A stretch of 64,000 bases of DNA from Pelagicoccus mobilis (GTDB lineage Bacteria; Verrucomicrobiota; Verrucomicrobiia; Opitutales; Opitutaceae): NCBI RefSeq assembly GCF_016595505.1, contig NZ_JAENIL010000016.1:62001-126000 (forward strand). Direction: 5' to 3'. Below are positions 34,366 through 43,958 of the stretch, piece by piece. Under the pieces are notes generated by a model. The model searched no databases. It had not been told where the DNA came from and saw only the letters and a program-made list of their open reading frames with translations. The first letter of the stretch is position 1; every line of letters starts with the position of its first letter. The translations under genes and the position numbers were made by a program.

Positions 34366-36252
34366 CTATAGCGCCTTTTTCAGAAAACGACTAACCTCCG
34401 CATAATACGCCTGCAATTGCGAGTCATTCGCTATCGAGCTGCCCCACCAGGTCCCCACGAAGGGCTTATGCACCTTTACCCCCGCCTTCTTCGCCGATTT
34501 GAGAAAACGATTCACTTGCGATAGATACTCGTCCCCATTCTTCTCGCTGTAAGCGACGAAGAGAGAGGCCTCCATCGAGTCCATATTCTCGACCGGAGAA
34601 AAGCTCAACAAGGTCGCATCATCGAAACGCTTGGTTTTCGCAAAAGGGATCTCCCCCAGCTTTTTGATGCTGCCTGCCTTTCGGTATTCCGATAAATCGT
34701 AGATTCCCATATTGCTGACAACCGCCTTGTAACGTTCAGGTCTCTCGCACGCGGCATAGCTCGCCAACCACCCGGAAGCCCCAGTGCCCAGTACCGCGAT
34801 CTTAGACGTATCCACTTCTTCACGATTCGTTTGGATCCAATCAACCACAGTATCCAAATCTTGAATCGAAGACCTCACATCCGCTTCCGTCTTCCAACCG
34901 ACCCAGTCTTTTCCAAGCAAGGGGCCAGATCCCTTGAAGTTAACTCTCAGCACCGCGTAGCCTTCAGCAGCCAGAAACTGCCCTTCAGCACTCCAGGAAG
35001 CCGTATCCAAACTCCCCCACGGATCAGGACGCAATAAAACGACCAAAGGCGTTTTTCCTTTCGCATCCTTCCGGCGAGCCAACACGCAACTAACCTTACG
35101 CTCTCCTGATGCAGAAACTCGGATCACTTCCCGATACGCCGCTCCGCTCCGCTCGACTCGCTTTCCATTAACAAACAATACCCTCACCTTCGGGTTCATC
35201 AGATCGATGAAGGTCGTCTGCGTAGGAACATCCGGAAAGCTACGCTCGATTACCAACCTTCCGAAATCAGGACTCCAAGCCAGAATCCTGTTCCCGCTAT
35301 CCTTGAAGATAGCATCAATCCGCTCCTGCAATTTCTTAAAGATCGTGTGGCTCCATTGCGAACGGGGCTTCACCAGATCAACATGCAAGCCAACCACTTG
35401 CTGCAACTCGCCCGAAAACTGCGGCGTCGCGCAGTCCGAGAGAGCGACCTTCCCGTTCTTGCTCACAAGACCGAGTAGCTCGTCCTTCCCCAAACTATAA
35501 CGATAGATCCCCGGAGGGCTCTTCTGCTCGAAGTATCCACCCACCCAAAGCGTATCCGAATCATAGTCGAATCCATAGATCTTCGCACTCGAGCTCAGCT
35601 TCAATTCCCTCCAATCCTCCGCCCCTTTCGGCTTCGCAAACCAAACAACGGGGCCGCCCTTCGTACGGTGCCTCTTTATCAAGCGCAGCTCGCTTTCCTG
35701 GTCGCAATAAGCCTCAAACACCGCGCTTTCGCACTCGTATAATATCTCTTTCTTTTTGCCCCCATTTTTAAGTTTTAAGACCCGGCATTCCCCAAACCGT
35801 CCCCACGAGGGAAACTCTGTCACAACAATCTCAGAGCTGTTCTCATTCGTATCCACAAGATCATAACGTGAAGAACTCAAAACAGTAGAGACATTCTTTT
35901 TGCCCTCCCTCCAAATACTAATCGCATCCGTTCCAGACCGCCAATCGGACAAAATCACGGCCGACTTCTCATCAAGCCACTGAACCTTGCGAGCCCGTTT
36001 CGGGCCTCCGCCTCCCTCTCGATCGACTACTTTTACCAGCGAGGGCTCCAACGCTTTTAACGACCATATCCCAACGGACGCATTCGCATAAGCTGGACGT
36101 ACCAACGCGGCGATCTTCCCTCCCTCAGGAGAAAACGACACCTGACTCATCTTCGGCGTGACTAAATACTCGAGGCTGGAGCCCTTCTTGGCACCAAAAG
36201 CACAGACACAAATCGCGAGAAACGTAAACGCGGTAAAAACTGTCTTCTTCAT
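34366..36252 (-). CDS. S9-family prolyl-oligopeptidase homologue, probably catalytically dead
   Basis: 628 residues with signal peptide MKKTVFTAFTFLAICVCAFG. The N-terminal ~380 residues form a propeller-like region and the C-terminal ~250 an alpha/beta hydrolase domain. The nucleophile elbow reads LGTGASGWLA (~485) where active enzymes have GGSYGGY: aligned without gaps, the Ser is Gly. The Asp position (SEKNGDE, usual HGxxD) is Asn, and the His position (TWWGSS, usual EGHGF) is Gly. All three catalytic residues therefore seem lost. It is exported and located directly upstream of the hybrid sensor, which suggests a binding or sensing role rather than peptidase activity. Confidence 0.88.
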   Translation of the reverse strand: MKKTVFTAFTFLAICVCAFGAKKGSSLEYLVTPKMSQVSFSPEGGKIAALVRPAYANASVGIWSLKALEPSLVKVVDREGGGGPKRARKVQWLDEKSAVILSDWRSGTDAISIWREGKKNVSTVLSSSRYDLVDTNENSSEIVVTEFPSWGRFGECRVLKLKNGGKKKEILYECESAVFEAYCDQESELRLIKRHRTKGGPVVWFAKPKGAEDWRELKLSSSAKIYGFDYDSDTLWVGGYFEQKSPPGIYRYSLGKDELLGLVSKNGKVALSDCATPQFSGELQQVVGLHVDLVKPRSQWSHTIFKKLQERIDAIFKDSGNRILAWSPDFGRLVIERSFPDVPTQTTFIDLMNPKVRVLFVNGKRVERSGAAYREVIRVSASGERKVSCVLARRKDAKGKTPLVVLLRPDPWGSLDTASWSAEGQFLAAEGYAVLRVNFKGSGPLLGKDWVGWKTEADVRSSIQDLDTVVDWIQTNREEVDTSKIAVLGTGASGWLASYAACERPERYKAVVSNMGIYDLSEYRKAGSIKKLGEIPFAKTKRFDDATLLSFSPVENMDSMEASLFVAYSEKNGDEYLSQVNRFLKSAKKAGVKVHKPFVGTWWGSSIANDSQLQAYYAEVSRFLKKAL

Positions 36253-36325
36253 TTTCTTAAGTCTCTCCTAATCAGCGCATCCACTTTTAGGATACTCTAC
36301 TTCACAAACTCGCTCCTGCAACGCG

Positions 36326-36444
36326 GCATGGCGGCGAACGCCAGCCCTACAAGTCCACTACAAAAGGTAGCGAAAGAGAACCCAACCGTTGGAGTTCCGC
36401 CTTTAGGCGGCAACCGATAAACCCGCTAAAGCGGGAACTCCAAC
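36326..36444. repeat. Hairpin-forming intergenic repeats
   Basis: Two pieces. Around 36326-36354 is a half element (GCGGCATGGCGGCG...GCCAGCCCTAC) of the same family as 43851-43922 and 45489-45564. At 36388-36444, 10-base arms GTTGGAGTTC/GAACTCCAAC enclose two small hairpins (CCGCC-TTTA-GGCGG and CCCGC-TAAA-GCGGG). These look like REP-type repeats. Confidence 0.6.
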
Positions 36445-36494
36445 AGTTTCGCCTCAAACAGCAAGCCACTGTTTTTGACTATGATCCTAAGAAA

Positions 36495-36520
36495 AGAGCC
36501 CGCCCATACGGGCGGGCTCT
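36495..36520 (-). terminator. Terminator of the TonB receptor gene
   Basis: AGAGCCCGCCC - ATAC - GGGCGGGCTCT, an 11-bp stem with 4-base loop. On the minus strand it ends in CTCTTTTC, and it lies 20 bases after the receptor stop. Confidence 0.8.
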
Positions 36521-36540
36521 CCAATCAAACGTAAACCCAG

Positions 36541-39500
36541 TTAGAATCTGAAAGAACTGGTTAAACGGGCAGTAAACGGTGGATCCCAACGTACGGTAGC
36601 AGCTGTGCCATCGTAGTTAGCGCGGATCGTAGTGAGACCGTCGTTGCTCAAGTTGTTGAGATTCTTGAGGTGGAGACGGAGATCCCAAGTAACCTTGTCC
36701 TCGAAGATCTTGGTACGGTAGCCTGCGTTGAAGTCTACATTCACATTAGACGAGCTCATGTAAGGCTTAGAGACGTCTGGAACGCGGAGAGTCACGTCTT
36801 CAGACACATCGTAGTCCATCAACGGATACCCGATCGCGCCCTCGCCACGGTAGCGAACAGCGCCCCCCATAGAGAAGCCCTTGAAACGGCCATCAGTGAA
36901 ACGGTAGTTCGTTACAACGCTGCCACTCCACTTACGCGTTTCCGCAGTGGTGGAACCTTCCTGGAGCTTCTTGACCCAGTAGTTGTTGATCATGTTCTGG
37001 AACCAGTTAGAGAACGGAGCAGAGTGGTCACGAGTATCGGCCGCATCCCAGAGCTTGAAGTCCTTGATCTCGTTGTAGGACTCGAAGAAGTTGTCCAAGA
37101 TGTGCGTAGTCATCGGAGCGACATCAGAGGAAACGGACTCGATCTTAGCGATGTTCAACGCAACGCGCCACTGGCGAGTCGGGTTGTAGGTGAAGTTCAT
37201 TTCCATACCCTTAGACGTACGAGACTCGGAATCCTGCAGGTTTGGCAACCAGCCGTGCTTCTGAGCAGTACCGTTCGGACGGAAGGTCAAAACGCCGGCA
37301 TCGATCTTGGCCTGCTCCCAACCTTCATCAACCGCCCACTGAGTCGCGTCGACGACAGTCACGAGGCGAGATGGATCCCACCAAGTTTGGTTAAGACGCC
37401 ACTTTGGTAGAGGATTGCCGTTCGCATCAACGTCCAAGACGCCATTGCGGTCAGGGTCGAGCGTATTCAAATCCTGGATCGCCCAGTAGCGTGTGTGCAG
37501 AGCCCAACGAACGAGTCCATTGGCGGCGGCACCCATACCAGAGGCAGTCGCGTTTTGTACGCTTGTTTCATACCAGTTGAAACGAGCGACGAACTTGTTG
37601 TTGAAATCAATCGTGAAGCCGAAGTCTTCACCTTCTCCGATCGGAGAAGCGAGAGGCTCGTATCCACCGCCTGCGGCGTTGTAGGTGAAGCGAGATGCGT
37701 CAGGTACAAAGTTCTCGGAGGAGTTGTAGTGAATACGGAAATCAACGTTTCTTGGAGTCTCGAAGAAGAGGAAGTCCTTTGGCAGGTGGAAAACACCACC
37801 GTATCCGAATGAGCCGTCACCAGTCGGACCCTTGTCGATTTCGCTGTAAGCGCCATCACGAGCTTGGAAGTACTCCGGCTCAACCGCGTACTGGCGGTTG
37901 CCAGCGAACTCCTCGCTGATGTCCTGATACTCGAGCGGTATACCAAGGCTCCAGTTTTTAACGACGTCCTCGCGGTAGCCCAAGTTAGCAACGAGGTGGT
38001 TGTTGAAGAACATAGACTGGAGGTTGACTGCGTGCGACTCGATGATCGTTTCGCGAGCTTGTGCGCCGTTAACAGTCCAGCGTCCTTCGAGCACGCCTGG
38101 GTCCCAGTACTCACTTCTGTCACCAAAGTATGGATTCTCTGGATCGTCTTCCGCTGGCTCGTAAACCATGTCGTGGTTACCCGGCTCCAAGTGATTGTTC
38201 ACGTAGTCGGGATTGGAGATGTGCGTCCAGTTCGCTCCTTCAGCATCAGGTCCCAAGCTCCAGAAAGTAACTGGAAGTGATGGGTTGTCCGCGAGCAGGT
38301 TCGCCATGGACGGGTTGATGATGATATCGTTGATGTTGATGTTCGTGTTCGGATTGAACGGGTCGTTGATGTACGACTGCAGAGCTGGGCCGAGGTAGAC
38401 CATGTTGGCCGCGGCACGGTAGTTGTGCCATGGAGCATCCGAGTCACGGTTGCTGAGATGCCAGCCGATGTTGAAGTCATCAGAGTAAGTCTGCTGCCTC
38501 AAGGAAGTGTACTTCCACTTGTCGGTGTGCTCATCGAAGAGACCGGTTAGCGTGTGCTTACCCAACCACTTGAGGAAGCTGTCGCTGTGCTTGTCGGTGA
38601 AGTCATATTTCACGAAAGCCGTGGCACGCCAGGTCTCCTTCTCGGACTCGACGAGACGACGAGATGGAGTGGTCACGTAGAGCGGACGACCATAGTTCGG
38701 GTTCTCGCGAACCATAGAGATCACGTTGCCATCGGCATCTGTCTGAGCGTATCCATTTTCGTCTACATACGGCAGAGGGATCGTCTTGTTGATGTCGATG
38801 AGGAACTCGCCACCCCAACCGTTGAAGTTGTTTTGGGCGTCGTCGTCCTTGGTTTCATGGTCGTAGCCAATCTCGATACCTGCCTGACCATCCCAGAACA
38901 ATTGCTCGAAGGTGATGTTGTAGGTATTGAAGTCGTGGCTGTAGTAGTCGCTGTTTCCACCAAAGTTCTGCTTGGAGAAATCGAAACCGTCGAGCGAGGT
39001 GAAACCTTGAGCAGGGCCACCGCCATTGGTTTCCGCGCCATTGCGCTTGTTGCGCCAGAAGATCATGGAAGGCGAGCCACCTGCAGAGCCGTCGGGCGAC
39101 CAAAATGGGTCTCCAGGAATACCTTCGTCAGCGTTGCCGTTTTCGTATCCGGCATTCGGAACTTGCGGACGCATGCCGAAAGACGGATCAGCACCATTAG
39201 CGCCGTCGTGCACGAACGCGTAACCCCAGATCGACCCGTTGTTGAAGAGCTTCTCTGGAACAGCGCCGAGATTGACGTACTGCGCTTGCTCCTCAGGAGA
39301 GAGAGCTTCCCACTGGGCTTGGCTAGGACCTTCTTCGTCGCCGAAGCGCTGCATGTTGTCGAAGAAGTCGATCGGCGTGCGGTACTGGATGAAAGTGTCG
39401 AACGCTTGCGTCGGCAGAAGAGTGTCCGGCGCGTTGCCCATGATGTCGCCCTCTTCAATGTGGGCGCGGAGGGTGGTCGACTCGGTCGGCTTGAACTTAG

Positions 39501-40278
39501 CCGCCACGTAGAAACGGTCAGTGTCGCGGTAAGACGGACGCTGACGGTACTCCATACGATCGTTCAAGGTCGCGAAACGGATAGCGAGCTTGTCGTCGAT
39601 CAGTACCTTGTTGAAGTCGATGTTGGTACGGAAGCTTGGCGAGTTACCACCGCTGCCGATCTGGAACTCGATCTTTCCCTGGTCGCGCATCTCCGCCTGC
39701 ACGTAGTTGGAATTGATCAAGCCCGCTGGCTGACCAAGACCGAAGAGGAAGGAGTTCGCGCCGCGGTTGATGTCGATACGGTTCGTGTTGTAGGTATCGA
39801 TAGGAATGCCTGTTTTATAGTAATTGCGAACCGTGTCCGGAGCGCCAATACCACGAAGACGTGTGTTCGCGTGTGGCTCGGCACGCGTGCCAGCACTGGA
39901 AACTTCACCACCGGAACCGCCTTCCGCAGCACCTTCGATGTTACCTTGGGAACCGCCAACTTCACCGCCGGTGGTGTACTGGAGAAACTCCTGAACGTCG
40001 TTCGCGCCAACGTCCTCGAGGAACTCCTTGGTCAGAACTTCAACCGAAGTACCGATGTCCTTGAGGTTGGTCGCGAGGCGGCCGCCCGCGAGCGTTTGGG
40101 TGGCGCGATAGCCTTCGTCTTGCGATCCATCTACCGTGAACGGAGATAGCTCGAAGATCTCTTCCTCATCGTCCGCACTTTGCGCGACGGCGAGCGGGAG
40201 CGCGCTCATAAAGCCCGCGGTCAGCAGCGACCATTTGGATAAGCTGCTGAGATCAATCTGTCTTAGTTTGTGTCTCAT
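36541..40278 (-). CDS. TonB-dependent outer-membrane receptor
   Basis: 1245 residues. Signal peptide about 1-32 ending in AVAQ; mature N-terminus EEEIFELSPFTVDG; plug domain with RIDINRGANSFLFGLGQPAG near residue 170; a long beta-barrel ending in the outer-membrane C-terminal signature TARLTSSFRF. It should import oligosaccharides or chelates with TonB. The N-terminal 80 residues closely resemble the truncated receptor at the left edge. It is monocistronic with its own terminator. Upstream leader is long (see 40279-40892). It lies between the hybrid sensor unit and the PhoD/sulfatase run, so a role in sulfated-glycan uptake is likely but inferred. Confidence 0.95.
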   Translation of the reverse strand: MRHKLRQIDLSSLSKWSLLTAGFMSALPLAVAQSADDEEEIFELSPFTVDGSQDEGYRATQTLAGGRLATNLKDIGTSVEVLTKEFLEDVGANDVQEFLQYTTGGEVGGSQGNIEGAAEGGSGGEVSSAGTRAEPHANTRLRGIGAPDTVRNYYKTGIPIDTYNTNRIDINRGANSFLFGLGQPAGLINSNYVQAEMRDQGKIEFQIGSGGNSPSFRTNIDFNKVLIDDKLAIRFATLNDRMEYRQRPSYRDTDRFYVAAKFKPTESTTLRAHIEEGDIMGNAPDTLLPTQAFDTFIQYRTPIDFFDNMQRFGDEEGPSQAQWEALSPEEQAQYVNLGAVPEKLFNNGSIWGYAFVHDGANGADPSFGMRPQVPNAGYENGNADEGIPGDPFWSPDGSAGGSPSMIFWRNKRNGAETNGGGPAQGFTSLDGFDFSKQNFGGNSDYYSHDFNTYNITFEQLFWDGQAGIEIGYDHETKDDDAQNNFNGWGGEFLIDINKTIPLPYVDENGYAQTDADGNVISMVRENPNYGRPLYVTTPSRRLVESEKETWRATAFVKYDFTDKHSDSFLKWLGKHTLTGLFDEHTDKWKYTSLRQQTYSDDFNIGWHLSNRDSDAPWHNYRAAANMVYLGPALQSYINDPFNPNTNININDIIINPSMANLLADNPSLPVTFWSLGPDAEGANWTHISNPDYVNNHLEPGNHDMVYEPAEDDPENPYFGDRSEYWDPGVLEGRWTVNGAQARETIIESHAVNLQSMFFNNHLVANLGYREDVVKNWSLGIPLEYQDISEEFAGNRQYAVEPEYFQARDGAYSEIDKGPTGDGSFGYGGVFHLPKDFLFFETPRNVDFRIHYNSSENFVPDASRFTYNAAGGGYEPLASPIGEGEDFGFTIDFNNKFVARFNWYETSVQNATASGMGAAANGLVRWALHTRYWAIQDLNTLDPDRNGVLDVDANGNPLPKWRLNQTWWDPSRLVTVVDATQWAVDEGWEQAKIDAGVLTFRPNGTAQKHGWLPNLQDSESRTSKGMEMNFTYNPTRQWRVALNIAKIESVSSDVAPMTTHILDNFFESYNEIKDFKLWDAADTRDHSAPFSNWFQNMINNYWVKKLQEGSTTAETRKWSGSVVTNYRFTDGRFKGFSMGGAVRYRGEGAIGYPLMDYDVSEDVTLRVPDVSKPYMSSSNVNVDFNAGYRTKIFEDKVTWDLRLHLKNLNNLSNDGLTTIRANYDGTAATVRWDPPFTARLTSSFRF

Positions 40279-40892
40279 TGTTAATGGGTTTGATTGGGTT
40301 CAAAACTCCTCTTCACACGGGGCGCATGCCTCGACAAACGGGCCCATCTCCCGGAAGCGCGTCTTCACCGAGCACGTAGCTGCCAAAAGCGGAGTCGCTG
40401 CTGGGGATCGGAAAGACAGTGGGCAAAACGGCGTCTGGGTAGACAGTTCCACCACGATGGGGTCGAAGTAACATGAGGTATTAAAAGGAGTTTCTCGCTG
40501 CCTCATCTCATCCGACTGCCGCCGGGAGTAGCACGTCCCGACGACAGTTTAACTAGATGGGATAAACGAGATACGTATCTTGCCATTTTTGTCCGATTTT
40601 TTGTTAGGACGAGCTGTCGCGTTTTATGACCAACAAATCACAAACCTCCCTTCCAACTAACTAACAACAACCTACAAAGACCACGCCAAACACCCACGAT
40701 CTCCACTTTTTGCAGACTGCATACAATCAACCCCACACCCACCTGCAGTAACACCCCACTCGATTCATAAAAAAACAGTGAACACAGAGGAAGTATCTGC
40801 GCCTTCGAACACAGGGCTGCCGCTCGCGACATTGTTTTGAGGGTACCCGTTGATGACAACGTGCGCTACCTTTGTCATCGATGTTCAGCCTA
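40279..40892. other. Long leader/intergenic region of the TonB receptor
   Basis: No gene is seen. An imperfect hairpin at 40516-40547 pairs CTGCCGCCGGGA with TCCCGACGACAG, with two mismatches and a short loop. It lies about 240 bases upstream of the receptor start and might be a leader structure. The rest is unstructured by eye. Confidence 0.45.
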
Positions 40893-40925
40893 CAAAAAAG
40901 CGGCGATCACCGAAGTAATCGCCGC
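40893..40925 (-). terminator. Terminator of the PhoD-like phosphatase gene
   Basis: GCGGCGAT - 10 bases - ATCGCCGC, followed on the minus strand by TTTTTT. It starts about 33 bases beyond the phosphatase stop. Confidence 0.78.
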
Positions 40926-40957
40926 CACGAAAAATGAGAAAGTCCGCGCAATGCGCT

Positions 40958-42784
40958 CTACTTGAGCGTCACCTTCTTGGCTTTGCTTCCGACTTTCGAG
41001 TTCTTGGAAACGAGTTGATCCGGAACATCGGTTCCAGCTTTCACGACAAAAGCCCTTCCCTTCGGCGCACCCGGAGTGAACGATTTTCCACTCGCCCGCA
41101 CGGTGTAGAGAATTTCGTCCGTCTTGGCATCGACCAACTGGACCACCGGATTCTCCACATCGAAAGTCAACTTGCCCAGCGATCCCCATGAAGGCGGGTT
41201 ATAGTTGTCGAACTGGGAAATCGTACGCGGCCAACCTTCATATTGCTGAGCAGATGGATCTGTAATGTCCACGTTGCGCGGCCAGCACTCCATGGTGATT
41301 TCGCGGGAACTCGTGTTTAAGCGAACGATGCCAAAACCTGCGGACCGGGTGTTGAGAACATTGCCGGCAGGTTCCTTGTCCGGATTCGCGGCCGCAAAAT
41401 TGGTCACCTTGTTGGAGAAACCATCAAGCGAATCACCGGTGTACTCCGGAGCTCCCGGTTCGCGGTTGAGCCCGGGTTCGAGTGGCTCCCACCAGCGGAG
41501 GTAGAGGTTCGCGATCGACGGCACACAAAAGGACCAAATTGCATCGCGGTACTCGTCGATCCCATGCTGGAAGATCGTCGCCAAATGCTGGTCGCCCGCA
41601 TAGTGGAAAGTGAAGCCTTTGCGGAGAGCCTCCAACGCACGGTTGCGTCCACTCTGAGGCCAACCATTGGAATCCATGTCCGCATGCAGGCGTCCATTCG
41701 CGCTGCCGTGAATGTGCGCTCCACCACAGAAAATCGTAGCAGACAAAGCCACCTTCATATCCGCCTCACTCCAATCCTGCGTCCACTCATCGATGAACTT
41801 CAACTGTCGTTCGCCCAGCAGTACGGCTCCATCGATATCGACGCTAGCTGGGTCATAGTCCGGATTGAGAATATGGTCAGGGCGAGGTCCCTGCTTCGGA
41901 ACGCGTCCCGCTGGCCCGGTCTTGAACTTGCGGTCCTCGAGAATGGCGAAGTCCACATTTCCCCAATTAAGATTCGTGAAATAGACGCCAATCCCTTGTC
42001 CAATGGTGTGCGGATCGATCGGATCCGGAAGGTGGCTGGTCTGAGCCCGCTCCACTTCCTTCACGTATTCCGCGGGCATCGCGTAACCGCCATCGGACGC
42101 GCCTTTCAGCGTGGAAACCTTTCCACTCTCACCCCAGAGGTTTGCCTGCCCGGCATCGTGATCGTCGGGGAGGCAAATCGTTGGGCGATCCTTGATGATC
42201 TCTCCGAAATCACGGCCAAATTTCAGCCAAGCGGCATAGTGTTTGAAGTGGTCGTAGACTTGGTCACCCGAGAAGAATAGCACATCCGCGTCCACTGCCT
42301 TAACGTTGTCGATGATGTCTTGGCGAGAGATGTCACCACCATGCACCGGATGGATAGAGTTCCCGGTAAAGCCCGCCACCACAACTTCGTCTTTGTCGAC
42401 TGGGTTCTTCCGGATGATCCCACCGTAGCTCGCTTCTGTTCCGTGCAGGACTCGATACTCGTAGGCTTGGGAGTCGTCCCAATTTTCCACTCGGAACGGA
42501 GCTGTCCAACCCGCTTCAATCGCATCCGTCCGGTCGACCTCTACCCACTCTCCACCTTTTTTGACCTCCAGGCGAACCGTCTTAGTCATGTCGCTAGGAA
42601 TCGGATACAATTGAGCAGTGAGCTTCAGAGTCTTGTCGTGAACCGTGTAGAGTGCGAAGCAGATGATGTCCTGATTCTCCACTTCCGGAATCGTCAGCAC
42701 TGCCCGCTTCTTGTTCTGAGCCTCAACCGCAGATGCCAGAAGCAGTGCGATGCAGAAGAGGTTAAGGAGTTTGAGTAGCTTCAT
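40958..42784 (-). CDS. Secreted PhoD-like alkaline phosphatase / metallophosphoesterase
   Basis: 608 residues from the ATG at 42784, chosen because a signal peptide (KLLNLFCIALLLASAVEAQ) follows at once; longer frames run into the next gene. An N-terminal fibronectin-like region precedes a PhoD-type metallophosphatase domain: FFSGDQVYDH (metal-binding Asp) near residue 185, PTICLPDDHDAGQ near 215, and FHYAGDQHLATIFQHG near 400. It should hydrolyse phosphate or sulfate-like esters outside the cytoplasm. The next gene upstream encodes a membrane protein 28 bases away, so they are likely co-transcribed. A role in the sulfated-polysaccharide locus is suggested by location. Confidence 0.88.
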   Translation of the reverse strand: MKLLKLLNLFCIALLLASAVEAQNKKRAVLTIPEVENQDIICFALYTVHDKTLKLTAQLYPIPSDMTKTVRLEVKKGGEWVEVDRTDAIEAGWTAPFRVENWDDSQAYEYRVLHGTEASYGGIIRKNPVDKDEVVVAGFTGNSIHPVHGGDISRQDIIDNVKAVDADVLFFSGDQVYDHFKHYAAWLKFGRDFGEIIKDRPTICLPDDHDAGQANLWGESGKVSTLKGASDGGYAMPAEYVKEVERAQTSHLPDPIDPHTIGQGIGVYFTNLNWGNVDFAILEDRKFKTGPAGRVPKQGPRPDHILNPDYDPASVDIDGAVLLGERQLKFIDEWTQDWSEADMKVALSATIFCGGAHIHGSANGRLHADMDSNGWPQSGRNRALEALRKGFTFHYAGDQHLATIFQHGIDEYRDAIWSFCVPSIANLYLRWWEPLEPGLNREPGAPEYTGDSLDGFSNKVTNFAAANPDKEPAGNVLNTRSAGFGIVRLNTSSREITMECWPRNVDITDPSAQQYEGWPRTISQFDNYNPPSWGSLGKLTFDVENPVVQLVDAKTDEILYTVRASGKSFTPGAPKGRAFVVKAGTDVPDQLVSKNSKVGSKAKKVTLK

Positions 42785-42812
42785 AAGGTGTTTATTGGGT
42801 TGATTGAAAAAA

Positions 42813-43733
42813 CTAAACGGACCTGGCCGTCGTCGGGACTCCAGTGGGAGCAAGCGAAGGCAGCTGAGTTCTATCTTTGGCAGAGACTTCGTCCCTTTGC
42901 TTCCAAAGCACAAACAGGTACAGCGGGATCAAACAGTGAGGAGCACGAAGAAGCGCTTCATGCAGAAACTGGTCCGCTCCCCAGTAGTTGAGATCCCATG
43001 ACATGCCAGCCACTGGTCTCGCCAAAGCTGTCAGGAGCCCCCAGATCGCCGCATAGAGCATCAGCGATCGACGAATCCGAGGGATGAGAATTCCAAGGCA
43101 AACGATAATATCAAACAGTCCCGCCATGTGTAGGATCGCTTTAGCAGTGCCATATTCGACCCCCAAGATAACGGTTATCATTCCAAAGAAATTCGGAGGC
43201 GTCGGCCACAAACCCAGGGCGTAAGCACCGTGCCCAATGAAAGTCGTAATCGTCGCAGCCATGGCAGCAGCCACCGTCAATCGGTGCCGAACGCCTAACC
43301 TGAGAGCGAGCACCAGAACCACGGGCATCAGCATTTGTCCTCCGTGTTCCACAAACATTGGTAGCTGCTGTTGGGCTCCGAGGTATTTGGCATAGCTCAA
43401 AATTACCAACAATCCGCCGCCAGCCAGAAGGCCCATCATCTGGAGCTGGGATTGTTTGCGAATCGTTAAGCAGAGAATCGTGCACGCGAGATAAAGCCAA
43501 CCGATTACCGACAGGCCTTTTTGCACGAAACCATCATTCGCTCCCGTACCCACGAATTCTTCCCAGCTCACCCCTAAATTGGAAGCGAGCTCATACATGC
43601 TATCGTGCCAGAGAATCGCTCCGTACGGTCCTTGCCAATAAAGGTGAGCCCAGGTCCAGCCTGCAAAACACAAGAACGCACCTATCCGGAGGATAAGCAG
43701 GAGACCTTTATCTAGCTTCGCGTCGTTCACCAT
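42813..43733 (-). CDS. Polytopic membrane protein of unknown function
   Basis: 306 residues, about eight transmembrane helices (for example LLLILRIGAFLCFAGWTWAH near the N-terminus and LSVIGWLYLACTILCLTI near 80). A conserved-looking periplasmic stretch WHDSMYELASNLGVSWEEF follows the first helix, and a His/Trp-rich end precedes the charged C-terminal tail. No family is recognised with certainty; DoxX-like and other small quinol-related membrane families were considered but the motifs do not fit. It lies between a sulfatase and a PhoD-like phosphatase on the same strand. Confidence 0.8.
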   Translation of the reverse strand: MVNDAKLDKGLLLILRIGAFLCFAGWTWAHLYWQGPYGAILWHDSMYELASNLGVSWEEFVGTGANDGFVQKGLSVIGWLYLACTILCLTIRKQSQLQMMGLLAGGGLLVILSYAKYLGAQQQLPMFVEHGGQMLMPVVLVLALRLGVRHRLTVAAAMAATITTFIGHGAYALGLWPTPPNFFGMITVILGVEYGTAKAILHMAGLFDIIVCLGILIPRIRRSLMLYAAIWGLLTALARPVAGMSWDLNYWGADQFLHEALLRAPHCLIPLYLFVLWKQRDEVSAKDRTQLPSLAPTGVPTTARSV

Positions 43734-43850
43734 CTGACCGGCACCATAATACTCGTAAAGGGATCATTGCGCCTAGACGCGTATGCGTCACGCACATACG
43801 CAATCGCGGCAACAAACATACGGTTGAAGCATTTCACCTGAGAGTCGGTT

Positions 43851-43922
43851 AGGGTCGGCGCTCGCCGCCGCACCGCATCGGTTTGATCAGAGCTCTGCGG
43901 TACGGCGACAAGCGCCGACCCT
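43851..43922. repeat. 27-base-arm inverted repeat (REP-like)
   Basis: Arms at 43851-43877 and 43896-43922 pair over 27 bases with three mismatches, starting AGGGTCGGCGCT and ending AGCGCCGACCCT. Related units are at 36326-36354 and 45489-45564. It lies between a sulfatase and the membrane-protein gene and could attenuate transcription. Confidence 0.7.
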
Positions 43923-43958
43923 ACATGATGATGCAACCTGCCCCACTTCCTACATCCT

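Noticed and set aside
38554-40149. 531-codon plus-strand frame opposite the TonB receptor gene
   Set aside because: It is antisense to a clear receptor with signal peptide, plug and C-terminal signature; its translation has no motifs and reflects codon bias of the real gene.
42785-42913. N-terminal extension of the PhoD-like protein
   Set aside because: It overlaps the membrane-protein gene and would bury the signal peptide.
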